From: an uncultured Bacteroidales bacterium
GTDB lineage: Bacteria; Bacteroidota; Bacteroidia; Bacteroidales; F082
DNA length: 64,000 bases
Assembly (NCBI GenBank): GCA_900317055.1
Contig: ONFF01000016.1
Coordinates: 1-64,000, forward strand
Direction: 5' to 3'
In this document: one piece after another, positions 27,401-35,482 of the stretch
Layout: every line of letters starts with the position of its first letter
Numbering within the stretch: position 1 is the first letter of the stretch
Made by a program: the position numbers and the translations under genes
Notes under the pieces: generated by a model
Database searches by the model: none
What the model was told of the DNA's origin: nothing
The model's input: the letters and a program-made list of their open reading frames with translations, nothing else

Positions 27401-28490
27401 AAACCTTAACATCGGCTACAAAGCCGATGCCGATGGTATGTTCTCATTCTATCACAAGACTTCAACCGAAGAAAACGACATGCTCATCCTAACCATAAAC
27501 GGCAAGGAAGTCGCTTCATGGAGTGGCATAGGCGAATGGGAGCGTTCAGAATTTGAGTTGCACGAAGGAACCAATGTCATACGCTTTTCCTTTAAGAAAG
27601 ACGAAAATGGCAGTGCAGGAGAAGACGCCGTCATGATTGACCATTTATGCTTCCCACCCTTCGCTAAAATGGTACTCTATGCCGGCGATGACACAGAGGC
27701 CTGTCCCAACGGCACATTCACTCCCGAAGGGTACATCTACAACCACACGGATTTCACCTGGTCTACCAATGGCGACGGTACTTTCGACGATGCCACTTTG
27801 GAACATCCGACCTATACCTTTGGCGAAACCGATAAGGAGAATGGTCAAGTAGAACTCACCCTCACCGGTACTTCAGCATACGATGAAAGCCAGCAGAGCA
27901 GCACGGTATCCGTGAGCCTGCTGCCCAATTTGGACCCGAGCTTTAGTCCCGCAACACCTTCCGGCGCAACTGAGGTTGACCTAAGACTGGTCAGCCAAAG
28001 CGAATATCTTGGAGAAGAAAGCAACGATGTCGTTTACACCTGGAGCCTTGAACCTTCGACTGCGGGCACCATCACCGGAGACGGTCGCCGTGCCAAAGTG
28101 GAATGGGACAATGGCTATCAAGGGCAAGCTAGCATCAGCTACCGCTTTGAGAACCCATGCGGCTCCACTGCGGTTTCGGAACCCATACTCGTCAGAGTGT
28201 TCAACTCGACAGGAATTGGTGAACAGGGAATAGCAACCATTGATGTGTATCCCAATCCTGCGAAAGACATGATTCACATCAGGACCTATCAAGACGGCGA
28301 AGTTTCGCTGCGTGTCATAGATTTGACAGGAAAAGTAGTATATGAAAACGGCCCTTCGACAAGCTCAGGGGCCGCTGGTATGGGGACCGTAACTATTGCG
28401 ACTTCCAAGTTCGGAGGTAGAGGCATCTACACGCTCCAAGTCATCCAAAACGATAATGTGAAGAATGTACGACTCGTCGTTATGCCTTGA
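24402..28490 (+). CDS. C25 (gingipain-like) cysteine peptidase with T9SS sorting domain
   Basis: C25 peptidases are secreted cysteine proteases; gingipains of Porphyromonas are the model. This protein has 1362 residues: signal peptide (KVLFILLAFMASFTLQAQ), a propeptide-like region of about 230 residues, the peptidase domain with IITPDNEDFISLADSIKQFR and PPAAVLLLGDHN, catalytic His490 in QHRDHGAEEVW and Cys522 in VMSNNCLTGRF. Immunoglobulin-like and jelly-roll-like modules follow, then a T9SS type A sorting domain (IDVYPNPAKDMIHI to the end). A Pro-Ser-Thr-rich insert (GPSTSSGAAG, about 1317-1326) interrupts the sorting domain and is encoded by a palindromic repeat at 28350-28373. The ATG at 24402 is set by the -7 box. 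The next gene is a full-length paralogue. Confidence 0.9.
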   Translation: MKKVLFILLAFMASFTLQAQEFRFNNEPNGFSISSKSNNRLTFRHNLGTVTIENADRDEVSGQVITLSGIYLPNVAGAPDLPSSSTFIAIPNGATPSVKMVSSKTKVISNVDLIPAAVPQLDDNNSVAVYEKDMNIYGRNAFYPEKPFQISEVDTIRGVQMVQVGVMPFQYNPVTKELIVYSDIELQLDIKGGEGTYGDLRYRTPEWDQILQDIILNRDVLPEVDYGERLRKHYENRETGCEYMIITPDNEDFISLADSIKQFRTEQGVPTEVFTVSQCGGNDQTAIRNFIRNAYNNWDMPPAAVLLLGDHNTDGTQGIVSYTMNNHPGGDGYNPYISDHIYSVMGNNHMPQIILGRITGRNYEEMYHMIKKDLDYERTPPTDPDFYDHPITAMGFQLERWFQLCSEVVYGFFERELGKHPVRLNAIYQGTPGSRWSTYEHTNTVLNYFGPSGCGYIPQTMSHLTDWSATGNSVNEAINNGAFLIQHRDHGAEEVWGEPSYGIGYIKRLTNTNLTYVMSNNCLTGRFNYGGTNGEGCFAEVFHRHQYGALGLIAATEVSYSFVNDIYVWGAYDNMWPDFMPTYGTQHATNFVHPAFGNAAGKFFLKQSSWTDNYVKEITYYLFHQHGDAYMNLYTEVPQELNVTMLPVLPAGNDQYTIKADEGATICLTANGQIIGFDIATGNTQQITVSPQEEGTIVKLTITKQDCFRYEHLIKTISSEEPYLIFDAIEINDEDGNSNQAPDYNETCSFGISLHNVGFSTLEGFNVTLSCNHPSVEITQNTFAYNSMNADETQMQNNAFTVHFGDELNDQEKVKFYLRMENATYTFNDSLMLTIKAPKLKYVGLRITNLDGTETDRLTKGQSSYLTFDLENQGGSKSMEISNKFRLLAPFLHVDENRITIPAIEAGASGQVTFLAHTDENAVDGIINYQLQAESGFHTYLLDSHVDLGYVSEDFENESLSQDMQWNLGSSSKKWTIVEDASAMGGHCLRSPNITDKASANLNIGYKADADGMFSFYHKTSTEENDMLILTINGKEVASWSGIGEWERSEFELHEGTNVIRFSFKKDENGSAGEDAVMIDHLCFPPFAKMVLYAGDDTEACPNGTFTPEGYIYNHTDFTWSTNGDGTFDDATLEHPTYTFGETDKENGQVELTLTGTSAYDESQQSSTVSVSLLPNLDPSFSPATPSGATEVDLRLVSQSEYLGEESNDVVYTWSLEPSTAGTITGDGRRAKVEWDNGYQGQASISYRFENPCGSTAVSEPILVRVFNSTGIGEQGIATIDVYPNPAKDMIHIRTYQDGEVSLRVIDLTGKVVYENGPSTSSGAAGMGTVTIATSKFGGRGIYTLQVIQNDNVKNVRLVVMP
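28350..28373. repeat. short palindromic repeat inside the coding region of a sorting domain
   Basis: GGCCCTTCGACAAGCTCAGG followed by GGCC. The core CCCTTCGACAAGCTCAGGG is a short repeat I recall from intergenic DNA of many bacteria. Here it is in frame and codes for the GPSTSSGA segment, which is absent from the paralogue. Confidence 0.5.
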
Positions 28491-28515
28491 TAGTTGAACA
28501 AAAGACCACAAAAAG

Positions 28516-28549
28516 AAAAATGCGTCAAAAAAAATGGCGCATTTTTTTT
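28516..28549 (+). terminator. intrinsic terminator after the first C25 gene
   Basis: AAAAATGCG, loop of about 12 nt, CGCATTTTTTTT. It lies about 25 nt after the stop and about 20 nt before the next promoter box, so the two C25 genes are probably separate units. Confidence 0.75.
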
Positions 28550-28569
28550 GTTTATTTCATTTTAATCTA

Positions 28570-28577
28570 TATTTTTG
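28570..28577 (+). promoter_or_regulatory. -7 promoter box of the second C25 peptidase gene
   Basis: TATTTTTG followed by CCG, 25 nt before ATG 28603. It lies inside the longer open frame that starts at 28534, so the shorter start is used. Confidence 0.7.
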
Positions 28578-28602
28578 CCGCATTAAACAAACTTTTTCAG
28601 CC

Positions 28603-31600
28603 ATGAAACGCATTTTTACCCTCCTTACCATCATTGTTTCTTTCCACCTTTTGAGCGCTCAAGAGACCTATCGTTTCCGTACCGACATGCCACAAGGTCC
28701 CAACATCGAAAGCAGTACAGCCTTTGGACTTTCGCTGCATTACATCCTCAATGAAATCACTGTTGCGGATTATAACCATGGTGATGACAAAGGACAGGAA
28801 ATCCTCATGAAAGGCAGTTTTGGCTCATTCGCCGAAGGCTTGCCCAACCTTCCTTTTGAGAACCACTACATCGCCGTCCCACATGGCGCGAAGGTCAGCG
28901 TCAAAGTTAAGGAAAACGGTTGCCAGACCTTGAACGGCATAGACCTATTGCCTGCTGCAGAAGTCATTTTGAACAATGCTGCGGAACAGCCCAAGTTGCG
29001 CAAGGACATGAGCGTCTTCGGCAAGGATGCCAACTTCCCATCCGAAAATGTGACCATCGCTCAGGCTACTCAAATCCGAGGCTTGGATGTTGTAATGCTC
29101 AACATCACACCCTTCCGCTACAACCCTGTTAGGAAAACTTTGGAAGTGATTTACGACATGGACATCGAAATCAGCTTTGAAGGCGGCAATGGTCTATTTG
29201 GTGATGTACGATACCTCAATCCCGCTTGGGACGGCATCCTCCGCGACTTGGTCATCAATAGCAACATATTGCCCAAGGCGCATTATTACGAGCGTCTCAA
29301 CGAAGCTATCCAAAATCGGGAAGAAGGATGCGAGTACCTCATCATCACGATTGACGACTCGGCCTTTATGGCTTGGGCCGACACTTTAAAGCAATTTCGC
29401 ACGAAGCAAGGCATCCTCACCAAAGTTGCCACCACCGCCGATTGCGGTAGCAACGAACCCGAGGACATTCGCAACTATATTCTCAACGCTTATGAAAGTT
29501 GGTCCATCCCGCCAGCGGCTGTTTTGCTGTTTGGCGGAAACCATGTCACCAACGCAGAATTCGGCCTCAAACCTTACCTCCTCACCAGCCCACCCAGTTA
29601 TAATACCTATACTTATCCTACGGACAATCCCTTTGCCGACATGAATGGCGACAGCATCCCCGACTTGGCTATCAGCCGTATGACCGTCTTAAATGCCGAT
29701 GACTGTCAATTGCAAGTGGAAAAACTGATTGACTACGAACTTAACCCACCCACAGATTCACATTATTACGATCATCCTGTCATCAATTCAGGCTACCAAG
29801 ACACCAAGTGGTTCGCCATTACTGCACAAGTCACCAACAACTTCCTCCGCGACAAGTTGGGGAAACATCCCGCCAACATCTATATGAAATACTATTATGA
29901 AGACGGCGACCCCACACCACCCGACTCCATCTGGTCTGTTGCCCCCAACACAGATGCCGTACTGGATTATTTCGGACAAAACGGGGCGCAATACATTCTT
30001 TCGTCAATTGGATACCTCAACGATTGGATTGACATGCGAAACAAATTGCCCTTCCAAAATGCCGTCAACGAAGGGGGATTCTTGACATTCTATAGAGACC
30101 ATTCCAACCCTGACTGGTGGGGTTGTTCAGACATCCGGCCTGTCGACATCGCATCATATATCAACGAAAGCCCTACTTTTCTTTTTTCTATCGGCTGCTC
30201 AACCAACAACTATTGGGATGACTGGTCGTATACTGGCTGCATAGCCGATAGGTTCCTCCATGCGGAGACTGGCGCCATTGGTAGTCTTGGAGCCAACACC
30301 GTCACCTATTCCCATTACAACGACATTACCACCTGGGGCATGTTCGACTACCTTTGGCCCGATTACATGCCCACACTAGGCAGCCAGACCGAGCCTGATT
30401 TCCCATATCCCTCCTATTCGCTCGTTGCAGGCAAACTATTTCTCCGCCAACAAACCTTCTTACCCTACACAACCGACACAGTGAAAGTGGAAAAAACGCT
30501 CAACCTGTTCTCCTATTTGGGCGAGACTTATCTCAGCCTATACACGGAGATGCCGCAACCTTTGGCCATTGATGCCCCTGTCTTCCACACCAACGACCAA
30601 TGGCAATACACCTTTACAGCAGAAGAAGGCACTACCATTTGTCTGTCGAACAACAACGGAATCATCGCTGTTGTTCGTGCCACAGGAGAAACGCAAAGTC
30701 TCATGCTTCCTCAAATGGAAGTTGGAGAACAGTTCACCCTTACCGCTACCAAGAAAAACCGATTCCGCTATGAGAAAACCATCACCATCATTTCATCGGA
30801 ACATTCATTTGTCTATGCAAAAGCTATCGCTCTCAACGACCAAGACGGCAATGGACAACTTGATTACGGGGAATCCGCCAGCTTCGACCTCCTTTTGCAA
30901 AATGCGGGTCTCATCGCCTCGCAAGGTGCCACCATACAACTTCTTTGCGACTCGCCTTATGTCCAGATCCTGCAAAGTATCACTACCTATCCTACCATCG
31001 AATCCAATGCAGAATATAGCCTGCACAACACCTTCCAAATTAGGCTGACGCACGATGTGCCCGACCAAACCCATTTGCGCTTCCAAATCCACTTTGATGA
31101 AGGCGAAAACACGCACACTGACGCGTTGACAATAGAAGCCAATGCTCCTGTCCTATATATTGAACCTGAGTATAGACCAATGACTGCCGAAGGCGAGCCC
31201 TCAACGCATATCGCCACTGAAGGCAAGTCGAAAATTGCCATCACCGTAGTCAACAAAGGTCATTCGGCTGCAAGCTTGCTTCTGGTCAGTTTGGACATCA
31301 AAGCCCCATTTGTAGAAATTGAATTTCCGCAGAAGCAACTTGAAAGTTTGGCGCCCAACGAATCTCACAACTTCACTTTTGAACTCAACACAAACCCGAA
31401 CGACATCACTGGTGCATGGTTGCAGTCGCACTTTAACATTCAACACTTGGAGCACAATGTCTGGCTTGACACCATCGTGCAATATGGCGGTATCTTTGAA
31501 AGCTTTGAAACCGACACTTTGAACCAAGCCTACAGCTGGCCACCAGGTCCCAACGGATTTTGGTCATATCATGATAACGCCTATGAAGGGCAACGCTGTC

Positions 31601-32688
31601 TTAGATTCACTCTTGAAGATCACTATGGGCAATTATATACAGTCACTGCAAGAGCACCCTATCAAGTCAATCATGATTGTAAAACCTCTTTTCGTTACAA
31701 AACCGACCGCTCCGATTTTTTCAGTGTTTCTATCAACGGCAAAACCAACTATTTAACAGCCAGCGATACATGGGCTTACATGGAGACCTTAGCCACTGTC
31801 AAGCACCAAAGAGTCGTTTGGAGATTGGATTTGACAAACTCTGAACCGATAGGCGACACGCTCATTGCCTATATTGACGATATCTGCTTCCCACCGCCAC
31901 ACACAACCATCGCATTTGCTGGAAGCGAGTTACTTTCATGCGGTGAAAACCCAGTGGAACTTAGTAAAGCTTATGCATACGACTGCAATTCCATTCTATG
32001 GGTCACCGACGGCGACGGCCATTTTGACTGCGACACCGTGGCCACCCCATTCTATACGCCCGGAAGCCAAGACATGGAAAATGGAAGCGTCACATTAACC
32101 CTTAAGGCATACGGCAACGACACCATCATCAGCACGACTGCAATCCACTTCATGGAGGAAATCAATTTAGGAGAAATCGTTGGCGACAGTGTGGTGAACA
32201 AATACGAGCACCCCATCAGCCATTATCGCGTGGACAACCCAGAGGGCTTGAACCTTATTTGGGAGCTCGACCCCGCTAACGCCGGCTATATTTACGGCTT
32301 TGGTGATGCCGTTGACATCCTTTGGGACCAGAGCCAAGGCGACATTGAGGCCAATCTTCATGTTTTTACCAACTACGATTGCACCGCACTCGACAAGCAC
32401 ATCAGCCTTATCGGGTATTCCACTCCCGAATGGCATGAAACAAGCTTCGAGCTCTTCCCCAACCCCACCGACGGGAAAGTCAACCTTGTCGTTGGCGAAA
32501 CTTTGCAAGGCAAGGCAATCATTGAAGTTTATAACCTTTTGGGCGAGCAAATGATAGCTAAAAAGGTCAGCCATTTGCAGAAAGGTGAGACCTATACTCT
32601 TGACTTGAGCCATCTCGTTTCAGGGCTGTATATCATTAAAATGAGCACCGAAAACGGGAGCTGTTCAAAGAAAGTGAGCGTCAGGTGA
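28603..32688 (+). CDS. C25 (gingipain-like) cysteine peptidase with T9SS sorting domain (paralogue)
   Basis: This 1361-residue protein is built like the preceding one: signal peptide (RIFTLLTIIVSFHLLSAQ), propeptide-like region, peptidase domain (LIITIDDSAFMAWADTLKQF, PPAAVLLFGGNH), putative catalytic His500 in FYRDHSNPDWWG and Cys532 in FSIGCSTNNYWDD. The His-Cys distance is 32 residues in both proteins. Middle beta-sandwich modules follow, then a sorting domain (FELFPNPTDGKVNL to KKVSVR). The residue after His is Ser rather than Gly and the surroundings differ, so specificity probably differs. It has its own promoter and a terminator upstream. Likely secreted by T9SS and held at the cell surface. 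Confidence 0.87.
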   Translation: MKRIFTLLTIIVSFHLLSAQETYRFRTDMPQGPNIESSTAFGLSLHYILNEITVADYNHGDDKGQEILMKGSFGSFAEGLPNLPFENHYIAVPHGAKVSVKVKENGCQTLNGIDLLPAAEVILNNAAEQPKLRKDMSVFGKDANFPSENVTIAQATQIRGLDVVMLNITPFRYNPVRKTLEVIYDMDIEISFEGGNGLFGDVRYLNPAWDGILRDLVINSNILPKAHYYERLNEAIQNREEGCEYLIITIDDSAFMAWADTLKQFRTKQGILTKVATTADCGSNEPEDIRNYILNAYESWSIPPAAVLLFGGNHVTNAEFGLKPYLLTSPPSYNTYTYPTDNPFADMNGDSIPDLAISRMTVLNADDCQLQVEKLIDYELNPPTDSHYYDHPVINSGYQDTKWFAITAQVTNNFLRDKLGKHPANIYMKYYYEDGDPTPPDSIWSVAPNTDAVLDYFGQNGAQYILSSIGYLNDWIDMRNKLPFQNAVNEGGFLTFYRDHSNPDWWGCSDIRPVDIASYINESPTFLFSIGCSTNNYWDDWSYTGCIADRFLHAETGAIGSLGANTVTYSHYNDITTWGMFDYLWPDYMPTLGSQTEPDFPYPSYSLVAGKLFLRQQTFLPYTTDTVKVEKTLNLFSYLGETYLSLYTEMPQPLAIDAPVFHTNDQWQYTFTAEEGTTICLSNNNGIIAVVRATGETQSLMLPQMEVGEQFTLTATKKNRFRYEKTITIISSEHSFVYAKAIALNDQDGNGQLDYGESASFDLLLQNAGLIASQGATIQLLCDSPYVQILQSITTYPTIESNAEYSLHNTFQIRLTHDVPDQTHLRFQIHFDEGENTHTDALTIEANAPVLYIEPEYRPMTAEGEPSTHIATEGKSKIAITVVNKGHSAASLLLVSLDIKAPFVEIEFPQKQLESLAPNESHNFTFELNTNPNDITGAWLQSHFNIQHLEHNVWLDTIVQYGGIFESFETDTLNQAYSWPPGPNGFWSYHDNAYEGQRCLRFTLEDHYGQLYTVTARAPYQVNHDCKTSFRYKTDRSDFFSVSINGKTNYLTASDTWAYMETLATVKHQRVVWRLDLTNSEPIGDTLIAYIDDICFPPPHTTIAFAGSELLSCGENPVELSKAYAYDCNSILWVTDGDGHFDCDTVATPFYTPGSQDMENGSVTLTLKAYGNDTIISTTAIHFMEEINLGEIVGDSVVNKYEHPISHYRVDNPEGLNLIWELDPANAGYIYGFGDAVDILWDQSQGDIEANLHVFTNYDCTALDKHISLIGYSTPEWHETSFELFPNPTDGKVNLVVGETLQGKAIIEVYNLLGEQMIAKKVSHLQKGETYTLDLSHLVSGLYIIKMSTENGSCSKKVSVR

Positions 32689-32709
32689 CAATTATTGGAA
32701 AGTAATTTC

Positions 32710-32717
32710 TATTTTTG
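32710..32717 (+). promoter_or_regulatory. -7 promoter box upstream of fba
   Basis: TATTTTTG followed by CAG, 153 nt before the fba ATG. A 101-nt hairpin element lies in between. Confidence 0.5.
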
Positions 32718-32730
32718 CAGAAAATAACTA

Positions 32731-32831
32731 TGGCCGATAACCTATGGCCTATGGCTCGCTACACCCAAAGATAATGTTTTCTCGCCTTGGGAGAAGCGAG
32801 TCATAGGCTTTAGGCCATAAGCCATCGGCCA
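32731..32831. repeat. long inverted-repeat (hairpin) element in the fba leader
   Basis: TGGCCGAT and, in the inner arm, ATGGCTCGCT at the left pair with AGCGAGTCAT and ATCGGCCA at the right. The middle parts (CCTATGGCCTATGG / TAGGCCATAAGCC) pair with mismatches. It lies between the -7 box at 32710 and the fba ATG, so it would be transcribed as a strong 5' leader hairpin. Confidence 0.65.
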
Positions 32832-32870
32832 AACAATTAAACGATTCAACAATCAACAATTCAACAAAAT

Positions 32871-33878
32871 ATGATCAGCTACAAAGAATTAGGGCTCGTG
32901 AACACCCGTAAAATGTTCGCCAAGGCTGTGGACGGCGGCTATGCCATCCCCGCTTTCAACTTCAACAATATGGAACAGATGCAGGCCATCATCATGGCTG
33001 CCGTCGAGACCAAGTCGCCCGTCATCCTGCAAGTGTCGAAAGGCGCCCGTAACTACGCCAACCAGACCCTGCTGCGCTACATGGCCCAAGGTGCCGTGGA
33101 ATACGCCAAGGAACTCGGCTGCGCCCATCCTGAAATCGTGCTTCACCTCGACCACGGCGACAGCTTCGAGCTATGCAAGTCGTGCATCGACATGGGCTTC
33201 TCGTCGGTGATGATCGACGGCTCTGCCCTGCCCTACGATGAGAATGTGGCCCTTACCCGCAAGGTCGTCGACTACGCCCATCAGTATGATGTGACCGTGG
33301 AAGGCGAACTCGGCGTGTTGGCCGGCGTGGAAGACGAAGTTGCTGCCGAAGAGAGCCACTACACCAAGCCCGAAGAGGTCATCGACTTCGTAACCAAGAC
33401 TGGTGTTGACTCGTTGGCCATCAGCATCGGCACCTCGCATGGCGCCTATAAATTTACGCCCGAGCAGTGCACCGTTGACCCCGCCACGGGTCGCCTCGTG
33501 CCGCCTCCGTTGGCCTTCGATGTGCTCGAAGCCATTGAGAAGAAACTGCCCGGCTTCCCCATCGTGCTGCACGGCTCTTCGTCGGTGCCGCAAGACGAGG
33601 TGGACACCATTAATAAATATGGTGGTGCGCTGAAGGCCGCCGTGGGCATCCCCGAGGAGCAACTGCGCAAGGCCGCCAAGAGCGCCGTCTGCAAGATCAA
33701 CATCGACAGTGACAGCCGCTTGGCCATGACTGCCGCCATCCGCAAGACCTTCGCCGAGAAACCTGCCGAGTTCGACCCGCGCAAGTACCTCGGCCCCGCC
33801 CGCGACAGCATGAAGAAACTCTATGAACACAAGATCATCAATGTCTTGGGCTCAAATGACAAATTAGAACAAGCATAA
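32871..33878 (+). CDS. fba: class II fructose-bisphosphate aldolase
   Basis: The enzyme splits fructose-1,6-bisphosphate into dihydroxyacetone phosphate and glyceraldehyde-3-phosphate using zinc. At 335 aa it fits the class. Motifs: GYAIPAFNFNNMEQMQA at the N-terminus, the catalytic Asp and zinc His in LHLDHGDSFELC, a second signature GELGVLAGVEDEV, and LHGSSSVPQDEV with the phosphate-binding Ser. Codon use is highly biased to G/C-ending codons, a sign of strong expression. The 153-nt leader includes a long hairpin. A terminator follows at 33901-33940. Confidence 0.96.
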   Translation: MISYKELGLVNTRKMFAKAVDGGYAIPAFNFNNMEQMQAIIMAAVETKSPVILQVSKGARNYANQTLLRYMAQGAVEYAKELGCAHPEIVLHLDHGDSFELCKSCIDMGFSSVMIDGSALPYDENVALTRKVVDYAHQYDVTVEGELGVLAGVEDEVAAEESHYTKPEEVIDFVTKTGVDSLAISIGTSHGAYKFTPEQCTVDPATGRLVPPPLAFDVLEAIEKKLPGFPIVLHGSSSVPQDEVDTINKYGGALKAAVGIPEEQLRKAAKSAVCKINIDSDSRLAMTAAIRKTFAEKPAEFDPRKYLGPARDSMKKLYEHKIINVLGSNDKLEQA

Positions 33879-33900
33879 AGCAACATTTTTAAGCTTGATG

Positions 33901-33940
33901 AAAAAAGTATCGCAAAAAGCACTATTTTTGCGATACTTTT
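33901..33940 (+). terminator. fba terminator overlapping a promoter-like box
   Basis: AAAAGTATCGCAAAAA and TTTTTGCGATACTTTT form an almost perfect 16-bp stem. The loop and right arm contain TATTTTTG (33923-33930), a perfect -7 box that could start the purB transcript, so the site may do both jobs. Confidence 0.75.
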
Positions 33941-33978
33941 GTTTATTAATCCAAGAGGACAAACACCTGCCTTTTGCC

Positions 33979-34072
33979 GTCATAGCGGGCTCGAACTGCT
34001 ATCTCCCAAGCGAGAAGTTGTCATCTCCGAGCTCGGGAGATTGCGGATGTTCCTCCGCAATGACGGTGTGGC
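33979..34072. repeat. palindromic intergenic repeat in the purB leader
   Basis: GTCATAGCGGGC..GCTATCTCCC followed by GGGAGATTGCGGAT..TCCGCAATGACGG. It is the same two-part element as in the ftcD leader (5449-5545). Non-coding; the small open frame across it has no family likeness. Confidence 0.6.
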
Positions 34073-34121
34073 GTTGGAATAGTCCTTCGTGGTGTATATT
34101 TCAGAATCAAACTATATAAAA

Positions 34122-35468
34122 ATGAACCTCAATCCTTTAACCGCCATATCGCCCGTCGATGGGCGTTACCGTTCCAAGACCGTTGAGTTGGACGACTTTT
34201 TCAGTGAATTTGCCCTCATCCGCTATCGCGTGATGGTCGAAGTGGAGTATTACATCGCCTTGTGCGAACTGCCCTTGCCGCAACTTGAAAAGTTCAACGG
34301 CGACTACGACGACCTCCGCGCCATCTATGAGGAATTCCAAACAGAAGACGCTTTGGAAATCAAAGAGATAGAAAAAGAGACCAACCACGATGTGAAGGCC
34401 GTGGAATACTTCCTGAAACGCCGCTTCGACGAACTCGGCCTGACCGAATTCAAGGAGTTCCTGCACTTTGGCCTCACCTCGCAGGACATCAACAACACCG
34501 CCGTGCCGCTCTCGATGATGGAGGCGCACAAACTCGTGGTGAAGCCCGCCTTGGAAGATCTCGTCGACAAGCTGAAAGGCATGGCCGAGGAATGGCGCGA
34601 CATCCCGATGTTGGCCAAGACCCACGGTCAGCCCGCCAGCCCGACGCATCTGGGCAAGGAAATCTACGTCTTCGTGGAGCGACTCAACGACCAGCTGAAG
34701 ATGCTCAACAGCGTGCCCTTCACGGCCAAGTTCGGCGGTGCCACGGGCAACATGAACGCCCACAAGGTGGCCTACCCCGACATCGACTGGCCCGCCTTTG
34801 CGAAAAAGTTCGTGGAGAAGAGCCTGAAACTCAAGCGCCAGCAGACCACCACACAAATCGAGCATTACGACTACATGGCCGCCTACTTCGATGCCCTGCG
34901 CCGCGTCAACACCATCCTGATCGACCTCTCGCGCGACATCTGGCTCTATGTCTCGATGGAATACTTCAAGCAGAAGATCAAGGCGGGCGAAGTCGGCTCG
35001 TCAGCGATGCCCCACAAGGTGAACCCCATCGACTTCGAGAACGCCGAAGGCAACCTCGGCATGGCCAATGCCATCCTCACCTTCTTGAGCACCAAGCTGC
35101 CCATCAGCCGCCTGCAGCGCGACCTCACCGACTCCACCGTCACCCGCAACATCGGCGTGCCGATTGCCCATACTTTGATTGCACTCAAGTCGCTGATGAA
35201 GGGTTTGGACAAACTCTTGCTCAATGAAGACAAAATCCGCCAAGACCTGCAACAGAACTACGCCGTGGTGGCCGAAGCCATCCAGACCATCCTCCGCCGC
35301 GAGCAGGTGGAAGGTGCTTACGAACTGCTGAAAGGCCTCACCCGCACGAACAAGCATATTGACAAGGCCGCTATCGATGAGTTCATCAAGGGTTTGCCAG
35401 TGAGCGAGAAGATCAAAGCGGAATTGGCGGCCATCACGCCGGAAAATTACACGGGATACTCATTCTGA
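34122..35468 (+). CDS. purB: adenylosuccinate lyase
   Basis: PurB acts twice in purine synthesis: it removes fumarate from SAICAR and from adenylosuccinate. At 448 aa it has the length of the E. coli-type enzyme. The start MNLNPLTAISPVDGRY is typical. Catalytic regions: FGLTSQDINNTAVPL, AKTHGQPASPTHLGKE and the fumarase-superfamily signature GSSAMPHKVNPIDFENAEGN. I chose ATG 34122; the upstream frame from 34089 adds non-family residues. The repeat-bearing leader runs from the fba terminator. The next gene starts 14 nt after the stop. Confidence 0.96.
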   Translation: MNLNPLTAISPVDGRYRSKTVELDDFFSEFALIRYRVMVEVEYYIALCELPLPQLEKFNGDYDDLRAIYEEFQTEDALEIKEIEKETNHDVKAVEYFLKRRFDELGLTEFKEFLHFGLTSQDINNTAVPLSMMEAHKLVVKPALEDLVDKLKGMAEEWRDIPMLAKTHGQPASPTHLGKEIYVFVERLNDQLKMLNSVPFTAKFGGATGNMNAHKVAYPDIDWPAFAKKFVEKSLKLKRQQTTTQIEHYDYMAAYFDALRRVNTILIDLSRDIWLYVSMEYFKQKIKAGEVGSSAMPHKVNPIDFENAEGNLGMANAILTFLSTKLPISRLQRDLTDSTVTRNIGVPIAHTLIALKSLMKGLDKLLLNEDKIRQDLQQNYAVVAEAIQTILRREQVEGAYELLKGLTRTNKHIDKAAIDEFIKGLPVSEKIKAELAAITPENYTGYSF

Positions 35469-35482
35469 ACAATACTGTTAAT

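Noticed and set aside
33895-34119. 74-codon open frame between fba and purB
   Set aside because: It reads through the fba terminator and the palindromic repeat; the translation has no coding character.
33895-34121. Riboswitch upstream of purB
   Set aside because: I looked for a purine aptamer-like three-way junction and see only the palindromic repeat also found upstream of ftcD.
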